Positions 55,059 through 63,450 of a stretch of 64,000 nt of DNA are shown here, piece after piece. Positions within the stretch are counted from its first letter, which is position 1, and each line of letters starts with the position of its first letter. The notes under the pieces were generated by a model that worked only from the letters and a program-made list of their open reading frames with translations, was not told where the DNA came from and searched no databases. Source of the stretch: Bacteroidota bacterium (GTDB lineage Bacteria > Bacteroidota > Bacteroidia > Bacteroidales > JAAYUG01); the NCBI GenBank assembly GCA_029571215.1, contig JAKPTE010000017.1:1-64000 (forward strand), in the 5' to 3' direction. A program made the position numbers and the translations under genes.

Positions 55059-55626
55059 ATACTGTGACAGGCTCAGGTCTTTTTTTTGTCATCCACCATT
55101 GGATCATTTCATCGTGATAGGTATATCCTCGGACATCAATTCCATTGTACGTTATATATTGCGCCCAGTGATCCGTATAGCTGTAGTTGTAGGCCTGCAC
55201 AAGAAGTTTTCCGTTGTTTTCGCGCCAGGAGTATACACATCCAGGAATGGGAAAATCAAAGCATTCCACGGTATATTTGACCTTTTCTCCTTCAGGCGAA
55301 TCGTATGGCATGTATATTTTTTCATTTTTCAAACCAGAGGCATCTATAAAAGAAGGATTTGAAGACACCTGAAGGGTCAGGTTGAGAAGATCCGCCATGG
55401 CAATGATTTTTCCGGCCATGCTGTCATCCATTGTATAAATGTAGGAAGGCAGTTGAACCGGTTGCAGCTGGAAATAGGCCTTCTGACCCGAAGAAGCCAT
55501 CAGCATGATTTCGTTGAAGGTAGCGGTATTACCCTCATCTTCCCTGTCATCTTTTTTGCATGAAAAAAGAAACAGGAGAACCATCAGGAGGATTGCAACT
55601 GTTTTCATGACAGGAAAATTTTTCAT
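55048..55626 (-). CDS. Lipoprotein of unknown function, N-terminal part (frameshifted at an A8 run)
   Basis: A 192-residue frame with a lipoprotein signal (LLFLFSCKKDD, starting at ATG 55626 or 55608). The body is rich in aromatic residues (DHWAQYITYNGIDVRGYTYHDEMIQWWM) and no family was recognised. After MTKK the frame passes a run of eight A (55080-55087) and ends 12 codons beyond those lysines. Removing one A joins it to the 54696-55058 frame. The gene follows the serpin convergently with 68 bp between stops. Slippage expression, true decay or a sequencing error in the homopolymer are all possible. Confidence 0.65.
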   Translation of the reverse strand: MKNFPVMKTVAILLMVLLFLFSCKKDDREDEGNTATFNEIMLMASSGQKAYFQLQPVQLPSYIYTMDDSMAGKIIAMADLLNLTLQVSSNPSFIDASGLKNEKIYMPYDSPEGEKVKYTVECFDFPIPGCVYSWRENNGKLLVQAYNYSYTDHWAQYITYNGIDVRGYTYHDEMIQWWMTKKRPEPVTVYVL

Positions 55627-55701
55627 AAAAGGTACAAAAAATCTTCCGGAATCCGGATGCTAAATAGCAGGTATTTTTCTCTTATTTATTTGAATTTCTA
55701 T

Positions 55702-55847
55702 ACGTTACGCCATCGATCCCGACAAACCTTTCAGCCTGTGAAGTGTCGTCAAAAGCCTCACGTGGTGAATTTGTCAGGGGCGATGGTACCTTTGAAAAAT
55801 GAAACAGCTTATCATCCCTTGTTTTACCCTCGACAAACTCGTAACGT
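55702..55847. repeat. 146-bp intergenic element with nested inverted and direct repeats
   Basis: ACGTTACG (55702-55709) and CGTAACGT (55840-55847) form exact 8-bp inverted ends. Just inside, CCATCG...GACAAA (55710-55726) pairs imperfectly with 55770-55786, and CGACAAAC occurs directly at 55720 and 55831. It lies in the 430-bp gap 55627-56056, which has no supported gene. The layout recalls a miniature element or structured RNA. No target-site duplication was confirmed. Confidence 0.5.
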
Positions 55848-56056
55848 GAGCTATGATTGCTTAACGGAATGACAAGGGATTTGTCCTAAACCATTTTTAA
55901 AGAATTGTCCTGGAAACAGGGTGTTAAACCACTGAAACGTAGTTGATCTACGACCAGAATCATGATACAGTTGAAACAATAGAAAGTAACAACAGGCCGA
56001 AATAAGTATCAAAAATTTATGCAAATCGATAAGCCTGGTAAAATCAAAGAAAGTGC

Positions 56057-57244
56057 TTATTGATTCAGAATACGCAGGGCGATAAACGACATGGCCCCCA
56101 TGGCCTGTGCCAGTGCCGGTTCATGGATGCCGAAGGTGGCGGCATGGAGGGCATTGGCTGGTTCACCCGGGATTTTCGTACCAAACCGGTAAAATACGGC
56201 GGGATATTTTTGTGAGTACCACGCAAAATCCTCCGATGTCATTCGTAAATCAAGCTGTACCACGTTTTCTTTACCGGCATATTGCTCTGCTGCGTCCATT
56301 GCAGATGCAGTGTACTCTGGATGGTTTACCAGTACCGGATACCCTTTCAGAATGGTGCATTCGCAGCTACCACCTCCTGCCAGTGCAGTTTGTTCGCTCA
56401 CAGTGCGGATGAGGCTATGTGCCTTTGTCCGCCACATTTCATCGAAGGTCCGGAAAGTACCTTCCATTGTTACCTCATCGGGGATCACGTTGGTAGCTCC
56501 TGCGGCTTTGACTTTCCCGATGGAAAGAACAGAAGGAACAGCGGGATTTCCTTTCCGACTGACGATTTGCTGGAGGGCAACAATCATTTGTGCAGCAATC
56601 AATACCGGATCCGTGAGTTTATGAGGCATGGCAGCATGTCCTCCCTTCCCGGTGATGGTAAAATACAGTTCATCGGTTGATGCCATGTATGGCCCTGGGC
56701 GGAATCCCAGTGTGCCGCTTTCGAGATCGGGATCGACGTGCTGTCCGATAATCAGGTCAGGTTCCCGTTCGCTGAAAAGGCCTTCTTCCATCATCCGCAA
56801 CGCACCTCCGGGAAGTTTCTCTTCGCCTGGCTGAAAGATCAGCTGAACTGTTCCTTCGAACCGGCCTGCCATTTCGTGTAGGATACGGGCACACCCGAGC
56901 AGGGCAGCCATATGGGCATCGTGCCCGCAAGCGTGCATAACACCAGGATTTAACGAAGCAAAGGACGAGGAATTTTTCTCTTCAATAGGAAGCGCATCCA
57001 TATCGGCCCTCAAGGCAACGAGCTTTTTTTCAGGCCGTGCACCCCGGATAAACGCTGTTATTCCTGTGCCTGCAATCCCTTTCCTGTAAGGAATGTTCCA
57101 GTTGTCCAGCAGGGAACAGATGTAATCTGCCGTTTTTACCTCCTGAAACGACAATTCGGGATGTTGATGAAAATGCCTTCTAAAAGAAATTACTTCTTCG
57201 AGAAGCTGCTCACTGCGCTGATGGATATGATCCCGTAAGGTCAT
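56057..57244 (-). CDS. M20-family amidohydrolase (N-acyl amino acid / hippurate type)
   Basis: A 395-residue cytoplasmic metallopeptidase of the M20D group, which removes acyl groups from amino acids or related amides. Metal-binding residues are C106 and H108 in HACGHDAHMA, E141-E142 in FQPGEEKLPGGA, H169 in GQHVDP and the His near the C-terminus in LHAATFGIHEP. The dimerisation domain lies about 180-300. It is 7 bp downstream of the small TauE/SafE gene and forms the end of a three-gene minus-strand run with the Omp85 fusion. Confidence 0.93.
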   Translation of the reverse strand: MTLRDHIHQRSEQLLEEVISFRRHFHQHPELSFQEVKTADYICSLLDNWNIPYRKGIAGTGITAFIRGARPEKKLVALRADMDALPIEEKNSSSFASLNPGVMHACGHDAHMAALLGCARILHEMAGRFEGTVQLIFQPGEEKLPGGALRMMEEGLFSEREPDLIIGQHVDPDLESGTLGFRPGPYMASTDELYFTITGKGGHAAMPHKLTDPVLIAAQMIVALQQIVSRKGNPAVPSVLSIGKVKAAGATNVIPDEVTMEGTFRTFDEMWRTKAHSLIRTVSEQTALAGGGSCECTILKGYPVLVNHPEYTASAMDAAEQYAGKENVVQLDLRMTSEDFAWYSQKYPAVFYRFGTKIPGEPANALHAATFGIHEPALAQAMGAMSFIALRILNQ

Positions 57245-57251
57245 CGATGAA

Positions 57252-57620
57252 TTATTTTCCCAGAATAAGGCGAATTCCCACCAGAATAATCAGAATCCCA
57301 AATATTCTTTTCAGCAGTTGTTCCGGAAGGCTGATGGCCAGTTTGGCACCCAGAAGACCGCCGATAAAAAAGGCGACCATAACAATCATTCCAAAGCGGT
57401 AATTGACATAGCCCTGTTTGGCATAGGCTAGCATGGCCAGAAGAACGACCGGAGGGGTAAGAATGAAAAGGCTGGTACCCTGCGCCTCATGTTGCCCCAT
57501 CCCCATTACAAGAACAAGTGCCGGTACGATAATGATGGCCCCTCCTACCCCCATTGTACCCGAAACAATTCCGGCCACCAGGCCGATCAGCAGCAGAAGC
57601 AAAATCTGAGTTATTCCCAT
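57252..57620 (-). CDS. Half-size TauE/SafE-family membrane protein
   Basis: A 122-residue protein with three or four TM segments and one copy of the TauE/SafE repeat: GLVAGIVSGTMGVGGAIIIVPAL at the start, then GTSLFILTPPVVLLAML and FGMIVMVAFFIGGLLGAKLA. Full-length sulfite/organic-anion exporters of this family are about 250 residues with two inverted repeats, so this one would have to dimerise. No frameshift was seen around it. It sits between the M20 amidohydrolase and the Omp85 fusion. The substrate is unknown. Confidence 0.85.
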   Translation of the reverse strand: MGITQILLLLLIGLVAGIVSGTMGVGGAIIIVPALVLVMGMGQHEAQGTSLFILTPPVVLLAMLAYAKQGYVNYRFGMIVMVAFFIGGLLGAKLAISLPEQLLKRIFGILIILVGIRLILGK

Positions 57621-57633
57621 GTGCGTGAAAGTA

Positions 57634-60600
57634 TTAAAAATCCAGATTAAGTGACAGATAGAAAATACGGGGTAAAATTACCTTATTTTCGATACCGTGC
57701 GCCCAGTCGAGCCGGAGAAAATATCCGAGAATTTGTGTGCGAAGACCAAATCCATATCCGGCAACAATCGGATCGCGGTTCGACTGAAGGATTATTTTAT
57801 AGGTACCCCGGTCAATAACTTCCCTGTCATAGGCATTTTTCCCTGAATAGGGAGAAAAACCTGTCCAGGCCGAACCGACATCAGCAAATCCTACAACCTG
57901 GAAATTGTTCAGGAAGGCAGATGAAAGCGGCCTGTTGAGTATATAGCGAAAAACGGGGAAACGGATTTCATTATTGATCAGGGCAAAGTTATTCCCGTTC
58001 CTGATATTTTGGGTAAAACCGCGCATGTCGGTTGCCAGGGTCTGGTATGCATAATTTACCTTGGGGTCAATGGCCACGCTCTGATCAAATGTAGGGTATT
58101 TTCCGGGAAACAGATTAATCCAGTTGTCAACGCTGCCCAGGTAATAGATGAGACGGGCATGGCCAAAGGATGTACTGGCTGCAAAGCGGGTTGCCCAGAT
58201 CAGGCTCCGGTGGATACGCACATAATGCCTGAAATCTATCCCCAGCACCCAGAGGTCCGTTTTTTTCTCATTTACCTGTTTGTAATATTCACCAAATATT
58301 TTGTACCGTGTACCACTGTATAAATTGATTCCCAGGCTACGGGTATTGTCAAAAATCATTTCTCCCTTCAGACCCGCCCATGCTCTGATATAATTGGGCA
58401 ATTCAAGGCTTTTGACGTCAGTAGCCAGCAAGACGGTTCTGTCGTGCCGAAAGCTGGCTGTTCCCTTAACAGCAAAAACCTGACTGAACGGATACCTCAG
58501 AATATACATCACCTGGTGGGTTTGGGTTTTTATGAGATAATCGTAATCGTACAGGTAATTCTTAAAAACCTGCCGGTGAAATACAACCTGTTTGTCGAGC
58601 CTTTTTTTCAGGTTTTCGAAGCTGAGCAGGTATTCATTGCTGTCAAAATCGGTTGCAAAGCGCACTCCTCCAATGATTTTATAATCTTCAAACAAATCGT
58701 TCGTCCCCAGTTTAAAAAGCATGTTAAACCCGGGATTGTAATACACAGCTCCCCCCGTAAAGGCCTGGTAAGAAGCATTCAGAAAGGTAAAATCGATCTG
58801 GTTTACAATGTAATTGGTATAGAAAGAAGTTTCATAAATGCGGACGCGGGGCCAGAGGGAACCAGCATTGGCCGAATCGCGCGTTATGACGATATTTTGC
58901 TTGGCCAGTTGGGCATTCAGGTAATTGATTTTTTCTTCCTCAAAAATGTAATTATTGATATCAACCTGTTTGGTTGTATTCAGGGTCGAATCGAGCATTT
59001 TGGGCAAACCTTCCGTAGAACCGAGCATTTGTAATGGAATATATGTTTTGGGGATCCGGGCTATGCTGTCGTTTTTCCGCAGCTGCGCCGTGAGGATGGC
59101 GCGGTAAGGCGTGGATACGGGAGGAGAGGCAGAACCCGGCACTTCCGCCTCGTGGCTAAATATGTTGAATCTTCCGTTGCTGAAAATAAGATCGGCAATT
59201 TTACCTGTACCGGGAGAATAATCCTGTTCGAGGATGCCCCTGGAGTAATTGGTAAGGGGGACACTCTTGCTGAAATACCGATAATGAATAATGGTGTCCA
59301 CAAAACTTATCGTACTGTCGAACCGTCCGAGGTATCGGTTGAAAATTCCGCTTTTATCGCTCAGGTACAAGAATTCATTCCGGCCGCGCTCGGCAGGTTG
59401 AATGTTGTCAGTATAGGCTGTTTCGGAGAGGTTGGTCAGGACATCCGAAATTTGAGGATAAAGGGCCAGGTATAGATCAAACGTGGCCTTTGTACATTGG
59501 TCACAACCGGTCATCACCGTCAGACTATCGGATGTCCGGTTGCTGCTGAAAAGTATCTGCTTTCCTCCCTGAATAAAACGGGGATGAAAATCATCGGCCA
59601 GATCGTTGGTTATTTGTTCGCTTGTTGCCGAAGCAAGGTTATGAACGTAAATGTCGGATTTTCCTTTCTGAATTGCTGAAAGAACCAGTTGCAACCCATC
59701 AGGCGAATACCCGAAATCAAGTACTTTTTCGAAATACAGAAAATTGCGGCCGATCAATTCTTTCGTAGCAATATTGTACTGGTAAAACCGAATACCACCT
59801 TTTTCCTCCGTGAAAAACGACAGTATCTGACCGGTGGGATTCCATCCCAGCACCGGATAGGAATAATCCTGAATCTGATCAAGCTGGTGTTCTTTTCTGA
59901 AAATACAACGTTTTTTACCTGTCTTCTCATTATAGAGCCAGATTTTGTATTTTCCGTTCAGATTGGTAACCCAGGCTATATAATTGGAAGCAGGATTTAT
60001 TTTTACCTGATAGTACATCAGTTTTTTCCTGGGATGCCGGATGATTTTTCCTGTTTCAGGTTGCGCAGGTACATCCTGTGTATGGTAATACTGGTCTTGA
60101 TAGTAGAGGAGCCATTCCTGGGCAAGGTCGCGAACCGTAAAACCCAACACATTCAGGAAGGCTGTGCTGGCATTCTTGTTGATGCGTGTGAGATAAACGA
60201 TGTTGGGTATCACCGATTTGCCATACCTGTCGGCAATAAATTTCCAGAACGAGTGTCCGGCATAGAGAGCATCTGCTCCTTCCAGACGGTTAAACCGTTT
60301 GTAACGTCCGCTGAGGATACCATCGCGGACAATATTGTCAATTTCAATACTCCATTCGCGGCCCAGGTAGGAAATAAGTCCGCTCCGGTACCATTCGGGC
60401 AGGTTAATCAGGGTAGTATTGGTAATGTTTTCCCGCAAGTCGCTTCCGTACAGCATCTCATTGAGCATGACCTCGGCGATGGCACTTCTGATCTGTTCCT
60501 CAAAATGCCTGTGGTTCCCGTCAAAGAATATTGACACCTTGTTATTGACAATTCGGGTGACACCTCCCAGGTTATTGAGTTCATCGTTACCAGTAACAAG

Positions 60601-60921
60601 GCCTATGTTCCCCTGCCGGAAATCGGCCAGTTTGTTGTAAACGAGAAAAATCAGGCGTTTATCAATGGTGTAATCAAAAAAACTCTCAATGGCAGGAAGC
60701 TGCTCCCCTGCATACTTTGCAGCATATTGCGCCAGTTCGGTACCAAACTGATTGAAGTATATGTCATACCGGTCAAAGCGATAGAAATTCCAGAAGAAAT
60801 CGCCATACTGAACCCTGTTTTTACCAAAAGTCATCTGATGACCGTTGTAAAACTGGGCACCGGCATTCCATGCCATTGCGAAAAAAAACAGACCAGCTAT
60901 GAAACCTTTTTGCCTGCTCAT
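57634..60921 (-). CDS. Peptidase-like / TolB-propeller / Omp85-barrel fusion (intact paralogue without zinc ligands)
   Basis: A 1095-residue exported protein with a signal peptide to about 22 (WNAGAQ). An N-terminal domain (about 30-280) is colinear with the gluzincin domain of the gene at 15557-17944, but the zinc motif is lost: AEVML (149-153) replaces HEMVH, and the EGMAEY region reads RSGLISY. Propeller blades follow (about 300-560, YSPDGLQLVLSAIQKGKSD and GGKQILFSSNRTSD). The C-terminal part (about 690-1095) is an Omp85/D15-type barrel with MRGF at 966-969, ALINNEIRFP, GFADVGSAW and a final Phe. No POTRA domains are seen. The role is unknown. Confidence 0.82.
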   Translation of the reverse strand: MSRQKGFIAGLFFFAMAWNAGAQFYNGHQMTFGKNRVQYGDFFWNFYRFDRYDIYFNQFGTELAQYAAKYAGEQLPAIESFFDYTIDKRLIFLVYNKLADFRQGNIGLVTGNDELNNLGGVTRIVNNKVSIFFDGNHRHFEEQIRSAIAEVMLNEMLYGSDLRENITNTTLINLPEWYRSGLISYLGREWSIEIDNIVRDGILSGRYKRFNRLEGADALYAGHSFWKFIADRYGKSVIPNIVYLTRINKNASTAFLNVLGFTVRDLAQEWLLYYQDQYYHTQDVPAQPETGKIIRHPRKKLMYYQVKINPASNYIAWVTNLNGKYKIWLYNEKTGKKRCIFRKEHQLDQIQDYSYPVLGWNPTGQILSFFTEEKGGIRFYQYNIATKELIGRNFLYFEKVLDFGYSPDGLQLVLSAIQKGKSDIYVHNLASATSEQITNDLADDFHPRFIQGGKQILFSSNRTSDSLTVMTGCDQCTKATFDLYLALYPQISDVLTNLSETAYTDNIQPAERGRNEFLYLSDKSGIFNRYLGRFDSTISFVDTIIHYRYFSKSVPLTNYSRGILEQDYSPGTGKIADLIFSNGRFNIFSHEAEVPGSASPPVSTPYRAILTAQLRKNDSIARIPKTYIPLQMLGSTEGLPKMLDSTLNTTKQVDINNYIFEEEKINYLNAQLAKQNIVITRDSANAGSLWPRVRIYETSFYTNYIVNQIDFTFLNASYQAFTGGAVYYNPGFNMLFKLGTNDLFEDYKIIGGVRFATDFDSNEYLLSFENLKKRLDKQVVFHRQVFKNYLYDYDYLIKTQTHQVMYILRYPFSQVFAVKGTASFRHDRTVLLATDVKSLELPNYIRAWAGLKGEMIFDNTRSLGINLYSGTRYKIFGEYYKQVNEKKTDLWVLGIDFRHYVRIHRSLIWATRFAASTSFGHARLIYYLGSVDNWINLFPGKYPTFDQSVAIDPKVNYAYQTLATDMRGFTQNIRNGNNFALINNEIRFPVFRYILNRPLSSAFLNNFQVVGFADVGSAWTGFSPYSGKNAYDREVIDRGTYKIILQSNRDPIVAGYGFGLRTQILGYFLRLDWAHGIENKVILPRIFYLSLNLDF

Positions 60922-61200
60922 AGGATTGTAAAGGTAAATATTCCTTCCGATTTTTTTACGGCAAGTAAGGGATGCTTCATATCGGGTATTTAAGATTCAA
61001 TGCTTCGAACTATGCTTCCTGTTCCTGTTTCTTCTTTTGAAATCAGGGCATTGAAAATTTTACCAATAAGGCCCTTGTCCTTATCCCTGCCTGTCATGTA
61101 CATCGAAATAAAGTAGGTTAAAGCCCTGGTCTATGCAGTTCATACTGCCCGCCGGCCCCATGCTGCACCCTTGACCAAGAAGCAAAGAACAGGCATAATT

Positions 61201-61234
61201 TTTGCGCACAGATTGATAACTTCAGTTAAATTTG
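61201..61234 (+). promoter_or_regulatory. Promoter for the DUF1573/MeaB run
   Basis: TTTG (61201-61204), 22 nt, then TAAATTTG (61227-61234), close to the -33/-7 consensus. Transcription should start near 61240, about 20 bp before the ATG at 61261. The rest of the gap 60922-61260 shows no gene. Confidence 0.6.
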
Positions 61235-61260
61235 CAGAAACACGATTAAAAACATACGAT

Positions 61261-62346
61261 ATGAAGCGGTGGATGTCTGTTTTTTTCCTTCTTGCCTTGT
61301 TCTTTCCTGCAGGCCTTCAGGCCCAGTCAAGACAGCCCTTTATGGCATTTGAAACCGATGTGCACGATTTCGGCACCATTCCTGAAGAAGGTGGACCGGT
61401 AACGTACCGTTTTGAATTTACCAATACGGGCGGAGCGCCACTCATTATCAGTAACGTTACGACCTCCTGCGGCTGTACGGCACCTTCCTGGTCAAAGGAA
61501 CCGGTTCTGCCCGGAGCGAAAGGATATGTCAGCGCTACGTATGATCCCAGAAACCGGCCGGGGAAATTCGAAAAAACCATTACCATCGTTTCTAACGCTG
61601 AAAAATCTCCGGTAATTCTTCGTATTTCAGGCGAGGTAACCGGAAATCTCCCGGGAGTAGAAAATATGCTTCCGGTTAAAATAGGTAACCTACGATTGAG
61701 TTCGAACACCGTCAGCTTCGGCGATTTGAATTTCGGAGATCAGGACAGAAAAAGCCTGTACGTAATGAATACAGGAAGCTCCACCGTGCAGATTTCCTTT
61801 GCCGATGTTCCGAAGCACCTGCTGGTAATGCCCAATCCCGCGCAACTGAAACCGGGTGAATCAGGAACTATTGACATTACCTATGAAACTGAACTAAAGA
61901 ATGCCTGGGGATTTGTTACTGACCGCTTTCAGATTCTGATCAACGGAAAGGCAGAACCACTGAACCGGATCGTGGTGACAGCCAGCATCAAGGAAGATTT
62001 TTCAAGGCTTTCGCCGAAGGATATGGCTTCTGCTCCCGTCATTTCGGCCGAAAAGGAAACATTTGACTTTGGAACGGTCAGGCAGGGAACCAAAGTCGAG
62101 GCCAGTTATGTTGTAAAGAATACAGGCAAGCGCGACCTGATCATCCGGGATGTACAGACCTCCTGTGGATGTACTGTGGCAGTGCCCGGCGACAAGATCA
62201 TAAAGCCCGGAAAATCGACTACTGTTAAAGCGGTATTCGACACCCGCGGTTATCATGGCACACAGAACAAACTGGTTATGATCATCAGCAACGACCCGAA
62301 AACGCCAAAACTTAATCTCTGGCTGAAAGGCACGGTGGAAAAATAA
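61261..62346 (+). CDS. Exported protein with two DUF1573 domains
   Basis: A 361-residue protein with a signal peptide to about residue 20 (GLQAQ-S). Two DUF1573 domains, each an Ig-like fold, carry the family mark: NVTTSCGCTAPSW in the first (about 30-130) and DVQTSCGCTVAVPG in the second (about 265-355). A central Ig-like domain with no SCGCT lies between. DUF1573 proteins are abundant in Bacteroidota; the function is unknown. The ATG at 61261 was chosen; the open frame upstream spans the promoter. MeaB follows after 11 bp. Confidence 0.9.
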   Translation: MKRWMSVFFLLALFFPAGLQAQSRQPFMAFETDVHDFGTIPEEGGPVTYRFEFTNTGGAPLIISNVTTSCGCTAPSWSKEPVLPGAKGYVSATYDPRNRPGKFEKTITIVSNAEKSPVILRISGEVTGNLPGVENMLPVKIGNLRLSSNTVSFGDLNFGDQDRKSLYVMNTGSSTVQISFADVPKHLLVMPNPAQLKPGESGTIDITYETELKNAWGFVTDRFQILINGKAEPLNRIVVTASIKEDFSRLSPKDMASAPVISAEKETFDFGTVRQGTKVEASYVVKNTGKRDLIIRDVQTSCGCTVAVPGDKIIKPGKSTTVKAVFDTRGYHGTQNKLVMIISNDPKTPKLNLWLKGTVEK

Positions 62347-62357
62347 ACAGCAATTCG

Positions 62358-63446
62358 TTGGAAGAAAAAAACTTACATGCCCACAATTCCGGGGTTCAGG
62401 AAAACGATGGTGCTCCTGCTGTCAATCCTGAACTGGGCAAACTTATACGCCACAGGAAAAGGAAAATATGGTCGCCGGATGAGCTGGCCGAAGGAATACT
62501 GAACGGAAATGTGCCTATGCTCAGCCGCGCTATTACACTGGTTGAGAGCCATCATCCGCGGCATCAGGAAATGGCAGCCGAACTGGTGGAAAAATGCCTT
62601 CCGTATGCCGGGAATTCCATACGGATTGGAATCACCGGGGTTCCTGGTGCAGGAAAAAGCACTTTAATCGAAGCGCTGGGCAATCAAATCGCCTCACAGG
62701 AGCGGAAGCTGGCCGTCCTGGCAGTGGACCCCAGCAGTAGTCGCTCGGGTGGCAGTATTCTGGGCGATAAAACCCGAATGGAACTTCTTTCGGCTAACCC
62801 GTATGCGTTTGTACGCCCTTCACCTTCGGGGGGCACGCTCGGTGGAGTAGCCCGGAAAACAAGGGAATCAGTCATTCTGTGCGAAGCGGCCGGCTATTCC
62901 GTCATTTTCATCGAAACGGTAGGAGTAGGTCAGAGTGAAACCATGGTCCATGGAATGACCGACTTCTTTCTGCTGGTGCTCATTCCCGGCGCCGGAGATG
63001 AGCTTCAGGGCATGAAACGCGGCGTCGTTGAACTGGCTGATGCCGTATTGGTGAACAAAGCCGACGGTGATAACGCCGAAAAAGCTAAACGGGCTGTGAG
63101 TGATTACGCTTCTGCCCTGCATCTCCTGCCTCCCCATCCGGGAAAATGGATACCCCGCGTCATGGCTGGTTCGGCAAAAACCTCTTCAGGAATCGATACT
63201 CTGTGGAATACCATCAACGAGTACATTAGTCTCACCAGAAATAACGGCTACTTTGAAGCCAAACGAAGAGAACAAAACCTCGACTGGCTGCAGGAAACCA
63301 TTCTGGATCTGCTGCAGTCAGAATTTTACCGGCATCCCGGCGTGGCATCCCTGCTCCAGAAATATACTGCCGAAGTGGCAAAAAACAAAATAACTCCTTA
63401 CTTTGCAGCCCGTCATTTAATGGAAACCTATCATCAAAAAAAATAG
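62358..63446 (+). CDS. meaB: Methylmalonyl-CoA mutase-associated GTPase MeaB (ArgK)
   Basis: A 362-residue G3E-class GTPase that guards and loads cobalamin into methylmalonyl-CoA mutase. Walker A is GVPGAGKS, followed by VDPSSSRSGGSILGDKTRM, a switch region VIFIETVGVGQSE and the NKADGD base motif. The start is probably TTG at 62358, 11 bp after the DUF1573 stop: no ATG or GTG occurs in frame before the conserved LSRAITLVESHHPRHQ block. The mutase genes are not in the window. Confidence 0.93.
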   Translation: MEEKNLHAHNSGVQENDGAPAVNPELGKLIRHRKRKIWSPDELAEGILNGNVPMLSRAITLVESHHPRHQEMAAELVEKCLPYAGNSIRIGITGVPGAGKSTLIEALGNQIASQERKLAVLAVDPSSSRSGGSILGDKTRMELLSANPYAFVRPSPSGGTLGGVARKTRESVILCEAAGYSVIFIETVGVGQSETMVHGMTDFFLLVLIPGAGDELQGMKRGVVELADAVLVNKADGDNAEKAKRAVSDYASALHLLPPHPGKWIPRVMAGSAKTSSGIDTLWNTINEYISLTRNNGYFEAKRREQNLDWLQETILDLLQSEFYRHPGVASLLQKYTAEVAKNKITPYFAARHLMETYHQKK

Positions 63447-63450
63447 TAAT

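Noticed and set aside
57252-57620. TauE/SafE gene as a frameshift remnant
   Set aside because: The neighbouring sequence on both sides belongs to well-defined genes, leaving no room for a missing half.
59689-60534. A 281-codon plus-strand frame
   Set aside because: It is antisense to the intact propeller/Omp85 fusion gene and shows no family signal.
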